Below, piece by piece: positions 8,047 to 14,729 of a DNA stretch of 35,357 bases; the stretch's first letter is position 1, and each line of letters starts with the position of its first letter. Position numbers and translations under genes: made by a program. The DNA is taken from the NCBI GenBank assembly GCA_020052735.1, contig JAGVON010000076.1, positions 1 to 35,357 on the forward strand. Direction: 5' to 3'. The notes under the pieces were generated by a model. The model ran no database searches. It saw only the letters and a program-made list of their open reading frames with translations, and was not told the origin of the DNA. This stretch comes from an archaeon. Lineage in GTDB: Archaea; Micrarchaeota; Micrarchaeia; Anstonellales; Bilamarchaeaceae.

Positions 8047-8642
8047 TTCGCTACCTCCACGAAAACCTTTCCAGCGACCGTCCTGCCCAGGGCGAGGGTT
8101 GTGCCCCTGACGGATATTTTAACCGGGCCGCGGAATGGGGCGGCCTTTATCAGCGTTACGGCGGTCCCCTCGGTCAGGCCCATGTCCGCGAGCCTCTGGG
8201 ATGCCTTTGCGCCTGCCTCTATCCTTCTGACACTCCCTTTCCCGCCGGTGCGGAGGGACGTGAGAGGCACGAAGCCCGCGTCCAGCACGGCCTTCCGCAG
8301 GCGCCTCTCCACCTCGTCGGAAACCGCGTGCTCAAGGACGCATGCCTCGTCGTGCAGCTTGTCCTTCCTTATGCCTATGGTTTCAAGGAAGCGCTCTATG
8401 ACGCGGTGCCTGCGGAGGACGCGGCCGCCCTCCTTCCTCCCTTTTTCCGTAAGCTCTATCTTTCCGTACCGCTCGTATCCAAGGAAGCCGGAGGAGGCGA
8501 GCTTGCGCAGCATCTCGCTCACGCTCGCGGGGGAGATTTTGAGCATGGATGAGAGCTCTTTTACGGTTGGTTCCCTCTTTGCCTCGGTTATCCTCGCGAG
8601 CGCCTCAAGGTATTCCTCAACGCTTGCCCTGCCTTCGTGCAT
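8043..8642 (-). CDS. DtxR/IdeR-type iron-dependent repressor with C-terminal FeoA domain
   Basis: This is a metal-sensing repressor of the feo operon. Residues 1-65 form the winged helix (PTVKELSSMLKISPASVSEMLRKLASSGFL). Residues 70-125 form the metal-binding dimer domain; the visible ligands are His79, Glu83 and His97 (ancillary site) and Cys101, Glu104 and His105 (CVLEH, primary site). Cys at this place is typical of iron sensors (DtxR/IdeR), whereas the residue at the DtxR Met10 position is Glu10, as in manganese-type relatives, so metal preference is not certain. Residues 126-199 are an SH3-like FeoA domain (RLADMGLTEGTAVTLIKAAPFRGPVKISVRGTTLALGRTVAGKVFVE). No separate feoA gene is present, so this domain may also serve FeoB. 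The ATG at 8642 lies 27 nt from its TATA box. Confidence 0.92.
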   Translation of the reverse strand: MHEGRASVEEYLEALARITEAKREPTVKELSSMLKISPASVSEMLRKLASSGFLGYERYGKIELTEKGRKEGGRVLRRHRVIERFLETIGIRKDKLHDEACVLEHAVSDEVERRLRKAVLDAGFVPLTSLRTGGKGSVRRIEAGAKASQRLADMGLTEGTAVTLIKAAPFRGPVKISVRGTTLALGRTVAGKVFVEVAK

Positions 8643-8647
8643 GTTAA

Positions 8648-8663
8648 GTTAGGTAATCCTAAC
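8648..8663 (-). promoter_or_regulatory. Inverted-repeat operator of the feo operon
   Basis: GTTAGG-TAAT-CCTAAC is a perfect 6-4-6 inverted repeat lying between the TATA box and the start codon of the DtxR-FeoA gene, across the expected transcription start. It resembles the TTAGGTTAGCCTAACCTAA-type box bound by DtxR/IdeR. Binding of the metal-loaded repressor here would block initiation, giving autoregulation together with feoB. Confidence 0.72.
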
Positions 8664-8674
8664 ATTTTATAAAT
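8664..8674 (-). promoter_or_regulatory. TATA box of the feo operon
   Basis: The minus strand reads ATTTATAAAAT, immediately upstream of the operator and centred 27 nt from the ATG at 8642. The transcript should therefore begin at or next to the start codon. Confidence 0.65.
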
Positions 8675-8738
8675 GGGTTCCAGTCCCTCTAGGGTTTGGG
8701 CTGGAGGCGGGCGGAAACCGTTGCTGAAAACCGGATTT

Positions 8739-9716
8739 CTATTTCCTTAATTTCCTGCCCTGTTTTATGATTTCTTCGGCCAGAAACAGGGTGAATGGCT
8801 TTAGGTCCCCCTTGTTGCCAGCCGCCTGCGTGCGCATGTATGCACTCCTCCTGGCGAAGGGGATGTTCGTGAAGGGGAATCCATCCGACTGTAGGATGTA
8901 GTTCATAAGAAGGCGGGCCATCCTGCCGTTCCCGTCCGCGAAAGGGTGTATCGTTGTAAATTTGGTGTGGAATTTTGCTGCCAGTTCTACGGGATGAATC
9001 AGTCCTCTATTTTTGCCATGCCATCCAAGCAGTCCTTCCATCAGGGCCGGCACTTCAGAATGGTGGGGGAACCTGTGGTCCGAACCGCGAATCATCACAT
9101 TTACGGGCCTCCAGATTCCACGGTATTTCTCATAACCATTTATACTGGAAAGAAGGGCGAAATGAAGCTGAAGGATCATCCTGATGGAAAGAGCCCTTTC
9201 GCACTTCAAATAACCTTCATATGTGTCAAGGCATTTGTTTAGGTTGAGCGCTTCCTGTTCCTCCCTTCCGGAACCCGTTATGGCAAAACCCCTCCCAGCA
9301 AAATGCCCAGTCCGTTTCTGGCCGGATATCGCCTTCTCGGTCAGGTCATAGTCCAGCGGCGAGCCTTCTATGGCGTTTGAATCGGTGATGAACGTAATCC
9401 TCTCTCTCCTGATGAATTCAGCCCTCTTTCCAGGCGGAAGCAAACCAAGAAAACCCGCCTTTTTTCTGGCGGCCTGTTCCAGTTTTATGGCCTTGTTTCT
9501 TGTTATGAATTCGGTCAGGGGAGGCGTAAGCCCCTGGATGCCCTTCTTTTTCAGGTTGGCAGAAAATTCAGAATAGATATCCGCCAGCCTGGCCAGCTCA
9601 GGCATCTGATGGCCGAGGTAAAGGCTTTCCTTGACCCATTTGCCCCCCCGTTTCACGGATTCTTCCAAATAGAAGTATGTTCTCCCTTTCACTTTGCGCC
9701 TTGCTATTACGGACAT
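8739..9716 (-). CDS. Fic-domain protein (probable AMP-transferase)
   Basis: Fic enzymes transfer AMP or related groups from a nucleotide to hydroxyl side chains of target proteins. The complete active-site motif HPFADGNGRMAR is at residues 257-268. An inhibitory-helix motif of the S-x-x-x-E-G type (SNAIEG, Ser113 to Gly118) lies N-terminal to it, so this is a class II, self-inhibited Fic protein. The first 60 residues (KGRTYFYLEESVKRGGKWVKESLYLG) form a small domain often attached to archaeal and bacterial Fic proteins. I chose the ATG at 9716 because it lies 27 nt from the TATA box at 9741-9746; a GTG at 9728 would add four residues. No antitoxin gene adjoins it. Upstream repeats suggest regulation. 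Confidence 0.92.
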   Translation of the reverse strand: MSVIARRKVKGRTYFYLEESVKRGGKWVKESLYLGHQMPELARLADIYSEFSANLKKKGIQGLTPPLTEFITRNKAIKLEQAARKKAGFLGLLPPGKRAEFIRRERITFITDSNAIEGSPLDYDLTEKAISGQKRTGHFAGRGFAITGSGREEQEALNLNKCLDTYEGYLKCERALSIRMILQLHFALLSSINGYEKYRGIWRPVNVMIRGSDHRFPHHSEVPALMEGLLGWHGKNRGLIHPVELAAKFHTKFTTIHPFADGNGRMARLLMNYILQSDGFPFTNIPFARRSAYMRTQAAGNKGDLKPFTLFLAEEIIKQGRKLRK

Positions 9717-9721
9717 GGTGG

Positions 9722-9772
9722 TTATCACTGAAATAAGGCATATATACCTTTCGGTGATAAGCCGGTTATCAC
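9722..9772 (-). promoter_or_regulatory. Fic promoter with three TTATCAC/GTGATAA boxes
   Basis: Identical heptamers occur at 9722-9728 (TTATCAC), 9754-9760 (GTGATAA) and 9766-9772 (TTATCAC). The last two form a perfect 7-5-7 inverted repeat. The TATA box (TATATA, 9741-9746) lies between the first and second boxes, and the first covers the region just before the start codon. This is a classic repressor layout, but the binding protein is unknown. Confidence 0.6.
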
Positions 9773-9811
9773 GGATTTATTGTGGCCATATAAACCAATG
9801 ATAACTTCAAT

Positions 9812-10507
9812 TCATGATTTGTTCTGGAGATGGGCGGAAACTATCTTGGCCACACCCCTAACCCCGTCCCATTCCTTTTCCCATTTATCTATCATTATTT
9901 TCTTTTTGAAGAAGGGGGCGTCCGTGACAAAGGTCTCTCCTTCCCCGCCCTCAAAGAAGGGATGGATGCGGGGCTTCTTCTGTATCTGGAACTTTGTTCC
10001 GAGCAGTTCGGGGCCCAGGCCTTCCGCGGATACGGCTATTATGTATGTTTCAAAATACTGCAAAACCTCGGAATACATCGGCTCATTCTTCCTCCAGAGC
10101 GGGGAATAGGTTGGGATTCCAAGGGATTCGCCGATTGCATCTATCCTCTGTTTTTGGTAATCGCTGTCTATCGCCCCGGCAAATATGCCATCTATGTGCA
10201 GCTCGGAAAGAGCATTCTCCAATGCATCAAGTTCTTCCAAACCAAAAGCCCGCTCATCCTGCCCACTTTTGCTCTGGGCATTTGGTTTGTCCTGCCCCTC
10301 GTTCGGCTTAACGAAAATCTGGGGCAAATCCATCGCCTCCGCTTGTAGCTTCGTCCATTCCACGTTCGGATGGTGGAACATGAGGGAATAGGGCGCAGGC
10401 TTCATGGTTACAAGGATTGGGCTCCACGCCCGCTCCAACGCACTAAATACGGAAAAGCAGGAATCCTTTCCCCCGGAGAAAAGGCACGCCACCTGCACCT
10501 TATCCAC
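9812..10507 (-). CDS. dph6: Dph6-like diphthine-ammonia ligase (ATP-pyrophosphatase family)
   Basis: This enzyme probably performs the last, ATP-dependent amidation in diphthamide synthesis on elongation factor 2. The 231-aa protein has the N-type ATP-pyrophosphatase loop SGGKDS (about residues 11-16) and the C-terminal family block FFEGGEGETFVTDAPFF, both hallmarks of the MJ0570/Dph6 group. The internal IDGIFAGAIDSDYQKQRIDAIGESLGIPTYSPLWRK-type region also matches the family. It starts with GTG at 10507 and overlaps the 3' end of the ZIP gene by 8 bp, so the two form one operon. dph2 and dph5 are not in the window. An EF2-independent ATP-pyrophosphatase is the alternative reading. Confidence 0.88.
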   Translation of the reverse strand: MDKVQVACLFSGGKDSCFSVFSALERAWSPILVTMKPAPYSLMFHHPNVEWTKLQAEAMDLPQIFVKPNEGQDKPNAQSKSGQDERAFGLEELDALENALSELHIDGIFAGAIDSDYQKQRIDAIGESLGIPTYSPLWRKNEPMYSEVLQYFETYIIAVSAEGLGPELLGTKFQIQKKPRIHPFFEGGEGETFVTDAPFFKKKIMIDKWEKEWDGVRGVAKIVSAHLQNKS

Positions 10508-11234
10508 CGAAAGTGAGCTTTATCCAGAGCATGAAGAGGAGCCCGAGGATGAATGTGAGGAAGGTGAGGATTTTCGCAACGCCCTTGGATTTGTGGATTT
10601 CCGGGATGAGGTCAGCCCCGGCTATGTAGATGAAGCCGCCAGCCGCTATGGGGAGCAGCATGGATGCGAACTGCTCAGAGGATTCCGCAAGAAGGAAGCC
10701 GAGAAGCGCGCCGATTATGACCGTGGACTGGGCGAGGAAGGAATAGAGGAGCGCCTTCTGCTTTGTGAATCCTCCATGGAAAAGGACGCCGAAAATCCCC
10801 AATTGCTGCGGGAACTCGTGCCCCATTATTACGAGCGAGGTGGCGATTCCGAGCGGTATGCTGGCGATGAAAGCAGCGGCCATCACGAAGCCGTCAATCA
10901 TGTTGTGGATTGCATCCCCGAAAATCATGGTGTAGGTGAAGGGGTGGATGTCGCAGTCCTCGCAGTGGTGCCAGTGGAAATAGCCCTCTATCGCGAGGAA
11001 GGAGACGAAGCCGCCCACTATGAGGAAGGACATGTCCATGGGGGCGAAGAATTCCGATGCCTCGGGTATGAGGTGGAAGAACGCGCCGCCTATGAGGGCC
11101 CCGCCCGCGAACGCGGTGAGGTAGAATGCGAGCTTCTTCACCATGTCTTCCCTTAGGTAGAAGGAGAAGAGCCCTGCAAACCCCAGGAGCGCGTCAAGCA
11201 AAGCGGCGCCCAATATCCAGAAGAACAATTCCAT
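10500..11234 (-). CDS. ZIP-family metal transporter
   Basis: This is a membrane permease for Zn(II) or a related divalent metal. The 244-aa protein has about eight hydrophobic segments. The ZIP signatures are present: HNMIDG (His110, Asn111, Asp114) in one central helix and GHEFPQQLG (His139, Glu140) in the next, forming the binuclear metal site. The loop between helices 3 and 4 is rich in metal-binding residues (HWHHCEDCDIH, 87-97). I start at the ATG at 11234 because a TTG at 11285 would add a non-conserved extension running through the promoter. The downstream dph6-like gene overlaps its stop. It shares an AT-rich promoter region with the divergent secreted-protein gene. Confidence 0.93.
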   Translation of the reverse strand: MELFFWILGAALLDALLGFAGLFSFYLREDMVKKLAFYLTAFAGGALIGGAFFHLIPEASEFFAPMDMSFLIVGGFVSFLAIEGYFHWHHCEDCDIHPFTYTMIFGDAIHNMIDGFVMAAAFIASIPLGIATSLVIMGHEFPQQLGIFGVLFHGGFTKQKALLYSFLAQSTVIIGALLGFLLAESSEQFASMLLPIAAGGFIYIAGADLIPEIHKSKGVAKILTFLTFILGLLFMLWIKLTFGG

Positions 11235-11261
11235 GTTATCGGCTTTTGATGGGGCGGGAAT

Positions 11262-11271
11262 GTTTTTTAAC
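11262..11271. promoter_or_regulatory. AT-rich promoter element between the ZIP and secreted-protein genes
   Basis: GTTTTTTAAC is the only TATA-like block in the 68-bp divergent gap. Its centre is about 32 nt from the ZIP ATG and 36 nt from the ATG at 11303. It could serve one or both directions. Confidence 0.4.
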
Positions 11272-11302
11272 GTTTTGGGATGCAATAGGGTACGGGATTT
11301 GA

Positions 11303-12202
11303 ATGAAAGGATTAATTCTGGCTATGGCCTTGCTTGCGGTTTCGTTCGCCTGGGTGAACCCCGGGCAGGCGAAGCTGCTCCAGGCCGAATACGAGTATGT
11401 GGCGTGCAACGCGCAGTTCGCACATGATTATGTGGAGATGAAGGACAACTGCGCGCTTGTGCACGAGGTGCCCGTGATGGATTCTTCGGAATACCTCTCG
11501 GACATTGACGATGCGCTCGCGGATGCGCAGGAGGCCCTTGGGGACGAGGACAGCGTGAAGTACGGCGCCTCAATGTGGACCGCGAGGACCGAGATGCTCG
11601 CGCTGACGCTTGCCACGGTCGGGGACGCGTTCCAGAACAAGAGCTTCGCGTTCTTCGGCTGCGTGGACGCGGGGGACGAGCCGCTGAAGGAGGATTTGGA
11701 GACGTGCAGGGCGGCCGCGTTTGATACCGGGAAGGAAGGTGCGCACGAGTACCTTGCCGCGGAGATAGAACAGGGGGAGGTTGAGGCCGCACAGATGAGC
11801 GAGCTTGGCGCGAACGTGGTCGGGATGGAGCGCATCCTGGATTACGCAGACGAGCTGGATGGGGACATAGACGGTGCGTTTGACTCGCACGATACGGCGC
11901 AGATAACGAAGCTTTACCAGAGGAACAACAGGTTAATCCTCCTGTTCCGGCTGGAGAAGATGATCTCAACGATTGATTTCGCCGAGCCGATAATAGAGGC
12001 GGGCAACAACAGGGAGAAGGAAGAATTGCTTGAGGAGATGGCGGACCTGCGCGGGGACACCGCGGAGCTGGTGGATGAGTGCGAATATTCCGCGGACGTG
12101 GGTTCCGGGTACGCGCTCAAGAACGGCGAATGCTGGAGCGATGCGTTCGCATTGATGGCGAGGTTCAATTCGCTGCAGGCGCTCTATTGGGCGGGGAGGT
12201 AG
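11303..12202 (+). CDS. Secreted helical protein of unknown function
   Basis: I do not recognise this family. It has a clear signal peptide (MKGLILAMALLAVSFAWVNPGQA, cleavage likely near residue 23). The mature part of about 275 aa is acidic and predicted helical, with heptad-like stretches (SDIDDALADAQEALGDEDS, KEELLEEMADLRGDTAELVDEC). It contains six cysteines (CNAQ, DNCAL, FGCVD, ETCRA, DECEY, GECWS), consistent with disulfides outside the cell. No membrane anchor or lipobox is seen. The stop codon directly abuts the ATG of the lipoprotein gene that follows, so the two are co-expressed and may act together at the cell surface. Confidence 0.8.
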   Translation: MKGLILAMALLAVSFAWVNPGQAKLLQAEYEYVACNAQFAHDYVEMKDNCALVHEVPVMDSSEYLSDIDDALADAQEALGDEDSVKYGASMWTARTEMLALTLATVGDAFQNKSFAFFGCVDAGDEPLKEDLETCRAAAFDTGKEGAHEYLAAEIEQGEVEAAQMSELGANVVGMERILDYADELDGDIDGAFDSHDTAQITKLYQRNNRLILLFRLEKMISTIDFAEPIIEAGNNREKEELLEEMADLRGDTAELVDECEYSADVGSGYALKNGECWSDAFALMARFNSLQALYWAGR

Positions 12203-12565
12203 ATGCAAATGGATAACAAATTGTTGATAATCGGGTTGCTGGCGTTTTCCCTCGTATTGTTCGGGTGCGCCAAGGGAGGGAGCACCACCGCGCCCTCATC
12301 CGGGGCTTCGGTAGGGGCAGGGGCGCCTTCAAGCGCTCCTTCAGGGCAGGTGGAACCCTCTGGGGAAACCGAGGGCGCCGGAACCACGGAGCCTGAAGCG
12401 GGCGGGGAGGGGCAACAGGCGCCTCCTGAAACGCAAACCGGCGGGGAAGTGGAGCCGGCCCCTGAAAACAATTCAGAGGAGGACATCGGCGGGCTCTTCA
12501 ACATAGACACGGTGCAGCCGGAATCCGGGAGCGGATACGACGTGCCCGCGGCAGGGGAGGAGTAA
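12203..12565 (+). CDS. Small Pro/Gly/Glu-rich lipoprotein
   Basis: This is a 120-aa surface lipoprotein. The N-terminus is a hydrophobic signal ending in the lipobox LFGC (Cys about residue 22), which would be lipidated. The rest is low-complexity and disordered, dominated by Ser, Thr, Gly, Pro and Glu (for example APSSGASVGAGAPSS and PENNSEEDIGG). Only the final 25 residues look less biased. The ATG at 12203 follows the preceding stop without a gap; a second ATG at 12209 is an alternative. It probably acts as a tether or spacer; no enzymatic domain is visible. Confidence 0.8.
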   Translation: MQMDNKLLIIGLLAFSLVLFGCAKGGSTTAPSSGASVGAGAPSSAPSGQVEPSGETEGAGTTEPEAGGEGQQAPPETQTGGEVEPAPENNSEEDIGGLFNIDTVQPESGSGYDVPAAGEE

Positions 12566-12603
12566 TCCTCCCATCCTTTATTTTTTTATGGTGATGATGG
12601 ATT

Positions 12604-12900
12604 ATGGCGTATGAGAAATTCTGCAAGGATGAGCTTATCCTCAGGGACGAGCTTGCGATTGAACGCACCAAACTTGCTGAGGAGAGGACTTATCTTGCAT
12701 ATATCCGGACCGGGATGACCGTCTCAATGGGCGGGATATTCTTCGTTGGGTATTTCCGGGAAGGGATTTTTTCCTATATTGGGTACGCGGCCGCCATCCT
12801 CGGGGTGGTTTTCTTCACATATGGGTTCTACAAGCACAAGAAGACTGTGAGCCTGATACGAAGCATAGCCGAATGCCTGCACCTGGCAAAGAAGAAATAG
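12604..12900 (+). CDS. DUF202 membrane protein
   Basis: This is a small inner-membrane protein of the YidH/DUF202 family, whose function is unknown. The 98-aa sequence has the family signature ERTKLAEERTYLAYIRTGM (about residues 20-38) followed by two hydrophobic segments (VSMGGIFFVGYF and YIGYAAAILGVVFFTYGFY) and a short basic tail (KHKKT). A GGTGAT ribosome site at 12590-12595 lies 8 nt before the ATG. It follows the lipoprotein after 38 bp that include a T-rich stretch, so it may be a separate unit or the end of the operon. Confidence 0.88.
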   Translation: MAYEKFCKDELILRDELAIERTKLAEERTYLAYIRTGMTVSMGGIFFVGYFREGIFSYIGYAAAILGVVFFTYGFYKHKKTVSLIRSIAECLHLAKKK

Positions 12901-12913
12901 CTGCTTTAGTTTT

Positions 12914-13312
12914 TCATTTTCTATTTTTCAGTTTTTCATTCTCTATCTTCATGCAGTGGTCCATGATTACTTCCAATCCTGCTTTCCTTGCTTTTGCCGC
13001 CGCTTCTTCGTTGATTATGCCTAATTGCATCCAGATGACTTTTGCGCCTACTCTGATGGCTTCATCCACTATGGGCGGGACTTCCGCGGAGGGGCGGAAG
13101 ATGTCCACTATTTCCGGTTTTTTGGGAAGCTCGGAGAGGGATTTGTAGCATTTGCGTTCGCCGATTTGGTCGGCGAATGGATTGACTGGATATGCCTCAA
13201 ATCCATGCGCAAGTAAGTACTCAAAAACCATCCGGCTGTCCTTGGAGGGGTCGCGGGAGACGCCGACAACTGCGACTATTTTGAATTTCCTGAGGAGTTG
13301 CGGGATTTCCAT
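12914..13312 (-). CDS. CoA-binding (YccU-type) protein
   Basis: This 132-aa protein is a single Rossmann-like CoA-binding domain, as in bacterial YccU. Seen: the nucleotide-binding start KIVAVVGVSRDPSKDS with the following VFEYLLAHGFEAYPVNP, the conserved DIFRPSAEVPPIVDEA segment, the KVIWMQLGIINEEAA segment and the C-terminal cysteine in DHCMKIE. The ligand in this family is CoA or acyl-CoA; the cellular role is unknown. The ATG at 13312 shares one base with the stop of the HEPN gene (TAATG), so translation is coupled. A longer in-frame reading to 13597 runs backwards through the HEPN gene and is not supported. Confidence 0.9.
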   Translation of the reverse strand: MEIPQLLRKFKIVAVVGVSRDPSKDSRMVFEYLLAHGFEAYPVNPFADQIGERKCYKSLSELPKKPEIVDIFRPSAEVPPIVDEAIRVGAKVIWMQLGIINEEAAAKARKAGLEVIMDHCMKIENEKLKNRK

Positions 13313-13737
13313 TAAATCGCCTTCCTTAATCTCTTCATCCGTTCCACAAACTCCTCCGCTATTGAGCAGATGTCCTTGGCGGTGCTCTCGGAATAATCGT
13401 AATTGTAGTCCGCCGCCTGCCTTGCGCTCATGCATGCCTTGAAATCCGAGACATAACGGCTTTCCAGCTTGCCCTTCTTGGATAAAAAATCCAGGAATTC
13501 TCCCACTGCAAAATGGGTTTTCTCCCTGAAGCCCATGAGGAACATTATGCCTTTTGCGGAATGGAAAACAGAATAATATGCCTTTACTATTGCCCACTTG
13601 TAGTCCTTTTCGTGAAGGGCGGTTTCAGCGCTTTCCAAATCGTAATCCGCCTCGTGGAATTCCTTTTCCGCAAGGTCCTGGGCAGGCTGGATTTTCTGTA
13701 TGTAATTCGCCTTTACAAGCTCCTCAAGGTCCATCAC
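13312..13737 (-). CDS. HEPN-domain protein (UPF0332-like)
   Basis: This 141-aa all-helical protein resembles the HEPN partner of MNT nucleotidyltransferases. Seen: the core KWAIVKAYYSVFHSAKGIMFLMGFREKTHFAVGEFL (about residues 47-82) with the YYxxFHxAK pattern, and the later SARQAADYNYDY. HEPN partners in TA systems are often RNases with an R-x(4-6)-H motif; I do not see that motif (the nearest is REKTH), so it may be a non-catalytic binding member or use other residues. Its ATG overlaps the MNT gene by four bases, and its stop overlaps the CoA-binding gene. Confidence 0.86.
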   Translation of the reverse strand: MMDLEELVKANYIQKIQPAQDLAEKEFHEADYDLESAETALHEKDYKWAIVKAYYSVFHSAKGIMFLMGFREKTHFAVGEFLDFLSKKGKLESRYVSDFKACMSARQAADYNYDYSESTAKDICSIAEEFVERMKRLRKAI

Positions 13738-14270
13738 ATCAGCCTTATGCGGTCCTTCTCCACCCGCTCATAAAAAGCTTTGTCCTTGCGGGAAAAGGAA
13801 GAATATTCAAGGAAAGTGAAATAGACCGGAGCTAACTTATCCAGCTTGCCCAGTTTGCCAAGAACGTCTGCCCGGTTTAGATTTCCAACGAGCAGGAGGT
13901 CTATGTCGCTCTCTTCGGTATCTTCGCCTCGTGCACAGGAACCATAAAGGTAGGCTTCTATGCCAGTACCCTTCAGCTTTTCCAGAAGCGGCAGGATTTT
14001 GTCCAAAGTAAGCAGGATTTTGAGCTGGCAAATAATAGGGTTGCTGCGGACAAGCGAGTATTGTTTTGTCCGGCCAACTTCTTCCATCTCGAGCATGCCT
14101 GCCTGAAGAAGCTCGCGGAGGCCGTCCAGAATGCCTTTCCGGTAAATCTTCAGCTCCTTGTCAAGCAGCCCAGCATGAATCTTCTTAGTAGGATGCTGCA
14201 AAAAATAATCCAGGAGTGCAGACGTGTTCCATCTTTTCAATAGTTCTATTGAACGAACCATATGGTTCAC
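13734..14270 (-). CDS. MNT-type minimal nucleotidyltransferase with N-terminal winged helix
   Basis: This protein is the antitoxin-like partner of the HEPN protein; related enzymes AMPylate their HEPN partner. Residues 10-75 form a winged helix (HPTKKIHAGLLDKELKIYRKGILDGLRELLQAGMLEMEEVGRTKQYSL) suited to operator binding. Residues 100-130 carry the nucleotidyltransferase motif GSCARG...SDIDLLLVG (Gly110-Ser111, Asp122, Asp124). The GTG at 14270 lies 26 nt from the TATA centre (14291-14300); an ATG at 14261 would give a protein three residues shorter. The DNA and catalytic domains in one chain suggest it regulates its own operon through the repeats at 14255-14311. Confidence 0.87.
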   Translation of the reverse strand: MNHMVRSIELLKRWNTSALLDYFLQHPTKKIHAGLLDKELKIYRKGILDGLRELLQAGMLEMEEVGRTKQYSLVRSNPIICQLKILLTLDKILPLLEKLKGTGIEAYLYGSCARGEDTEESDIDLLLVGNLNRADVLGKLGKLDKLAPVYFTFLEYSSFSRKDKAFYERVEKDRIRLM

Positions 14271-14311
14271 ATTTAGATACTAATGGTTCTATTTAAAATA
14301 CTATATGGTTC
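14255..14311 (-). promoter_or_regulatory. Phased ATGGTTC repeats over the MNT-HEPN promoter
   Basis: ATGGTTC occurs at 14262-14268, 14283-14289 and 14305-14311, spaced 21 and 22 bp, which is two helical turns. The first copy is half of the perfect palindrome GAACCATATGGTTC (14255-14268), which covers the start codon. The TATA box ATTTAAAATA (14291-14300) lies between the second and third copies. A repressor bound on one face of the helix would occlude both the TATA box and the start. Confidence 0.65.
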
Positions 14312-14341
14312 GTTGAAAGATACTATCCAAAGAACATCGTC

Positions 14342-14665
14342 TTGCTCGGGAAAACCACATCTTCCGTCATGAGGGCGGATTCCGTATATTGGATGAGTTT
14401 TGGGAATTGTGCGCTTGGGGGAAACTGTGCATCTGAGCTGATGGTATTCCTTGATGACGTGCAACGGTCAGGTTTTGTAAAACTGATAAACTTCATCCCA
14501 TTCAGCTGCAGAATTCATGGTGAAAATGCCGCAGAAATAGCCGGAACGGTATTGAGGTGGGGCAGGAATATGGGGATAACGAACATCTTTCTGGATGGAA
14601 TAGAGATTCCTGTGGGGGCGGATACGGAAACGATAGAGTTCCGCATAGACGTGTCTACCCACTGA
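14342..14665 (+). CDS. Small unrecognised protein
   Basis: The reading gives 107 aa from a TTG at 14342, or 98 aa from the ATG at 14371. No family is recognised. The frame is open upstream to 14297, and the upstream translation (ERYYPKNIVLLGKTTSS) looks protein-like, so a longer ancestral form or an unusual start is possible. The sequence has three cysteines (GNCALGGNC, FSCR) and ends in a plausible beta-strand region (IFLDGIEIPVGADTETIEFRIDVS). No ribosome-binding site is evident. The TATA element at 14291-14300 could also fire in this direction. Codon use is less GC-biased than in the neighbours, as in the MNT operon. Confidence 0.45.
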   Translation: MLGKTTSSVMRADSVYWMSFGNCALGGNCASELMVFLDDVQRSGFVKLINFIPFSCRIHGENAAEIAGTVLRWGRNMGITNIFLDGIEIPVGADTETIEFRIDVSTH

Positions 14666-14729
14666 TTTTTCTCCAGGCGGTGCGTTTCCTTTTTAATTAC
14701 ATTCATTTTAGAAGTATTAACTGTTTCTT

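Noticed and set aside
10404-11156. 250-aa acidic frame on the plus strand
   Set aside because: It is the shadow of the ZIP gene; translation is Glu/Arg-rich without any domain, while the minus strand has complete ZIP motifs.
13313-13597. N-terminal extension of the CoA-binding protein
   Set aside because: The extension runs through the HEPN gene in another frame and has no family similarity; the ATG at 13312 starts the conserved domain.
1260-14270. A single defence island made of AbiE, Fic and MNT-HEPN
   Set aside because: Housekeeping genes (alaX, rbcL, feoB, dph6, ZIP) separate them and no mobile-element ends or integrase are seen; only the local density is worth noting.
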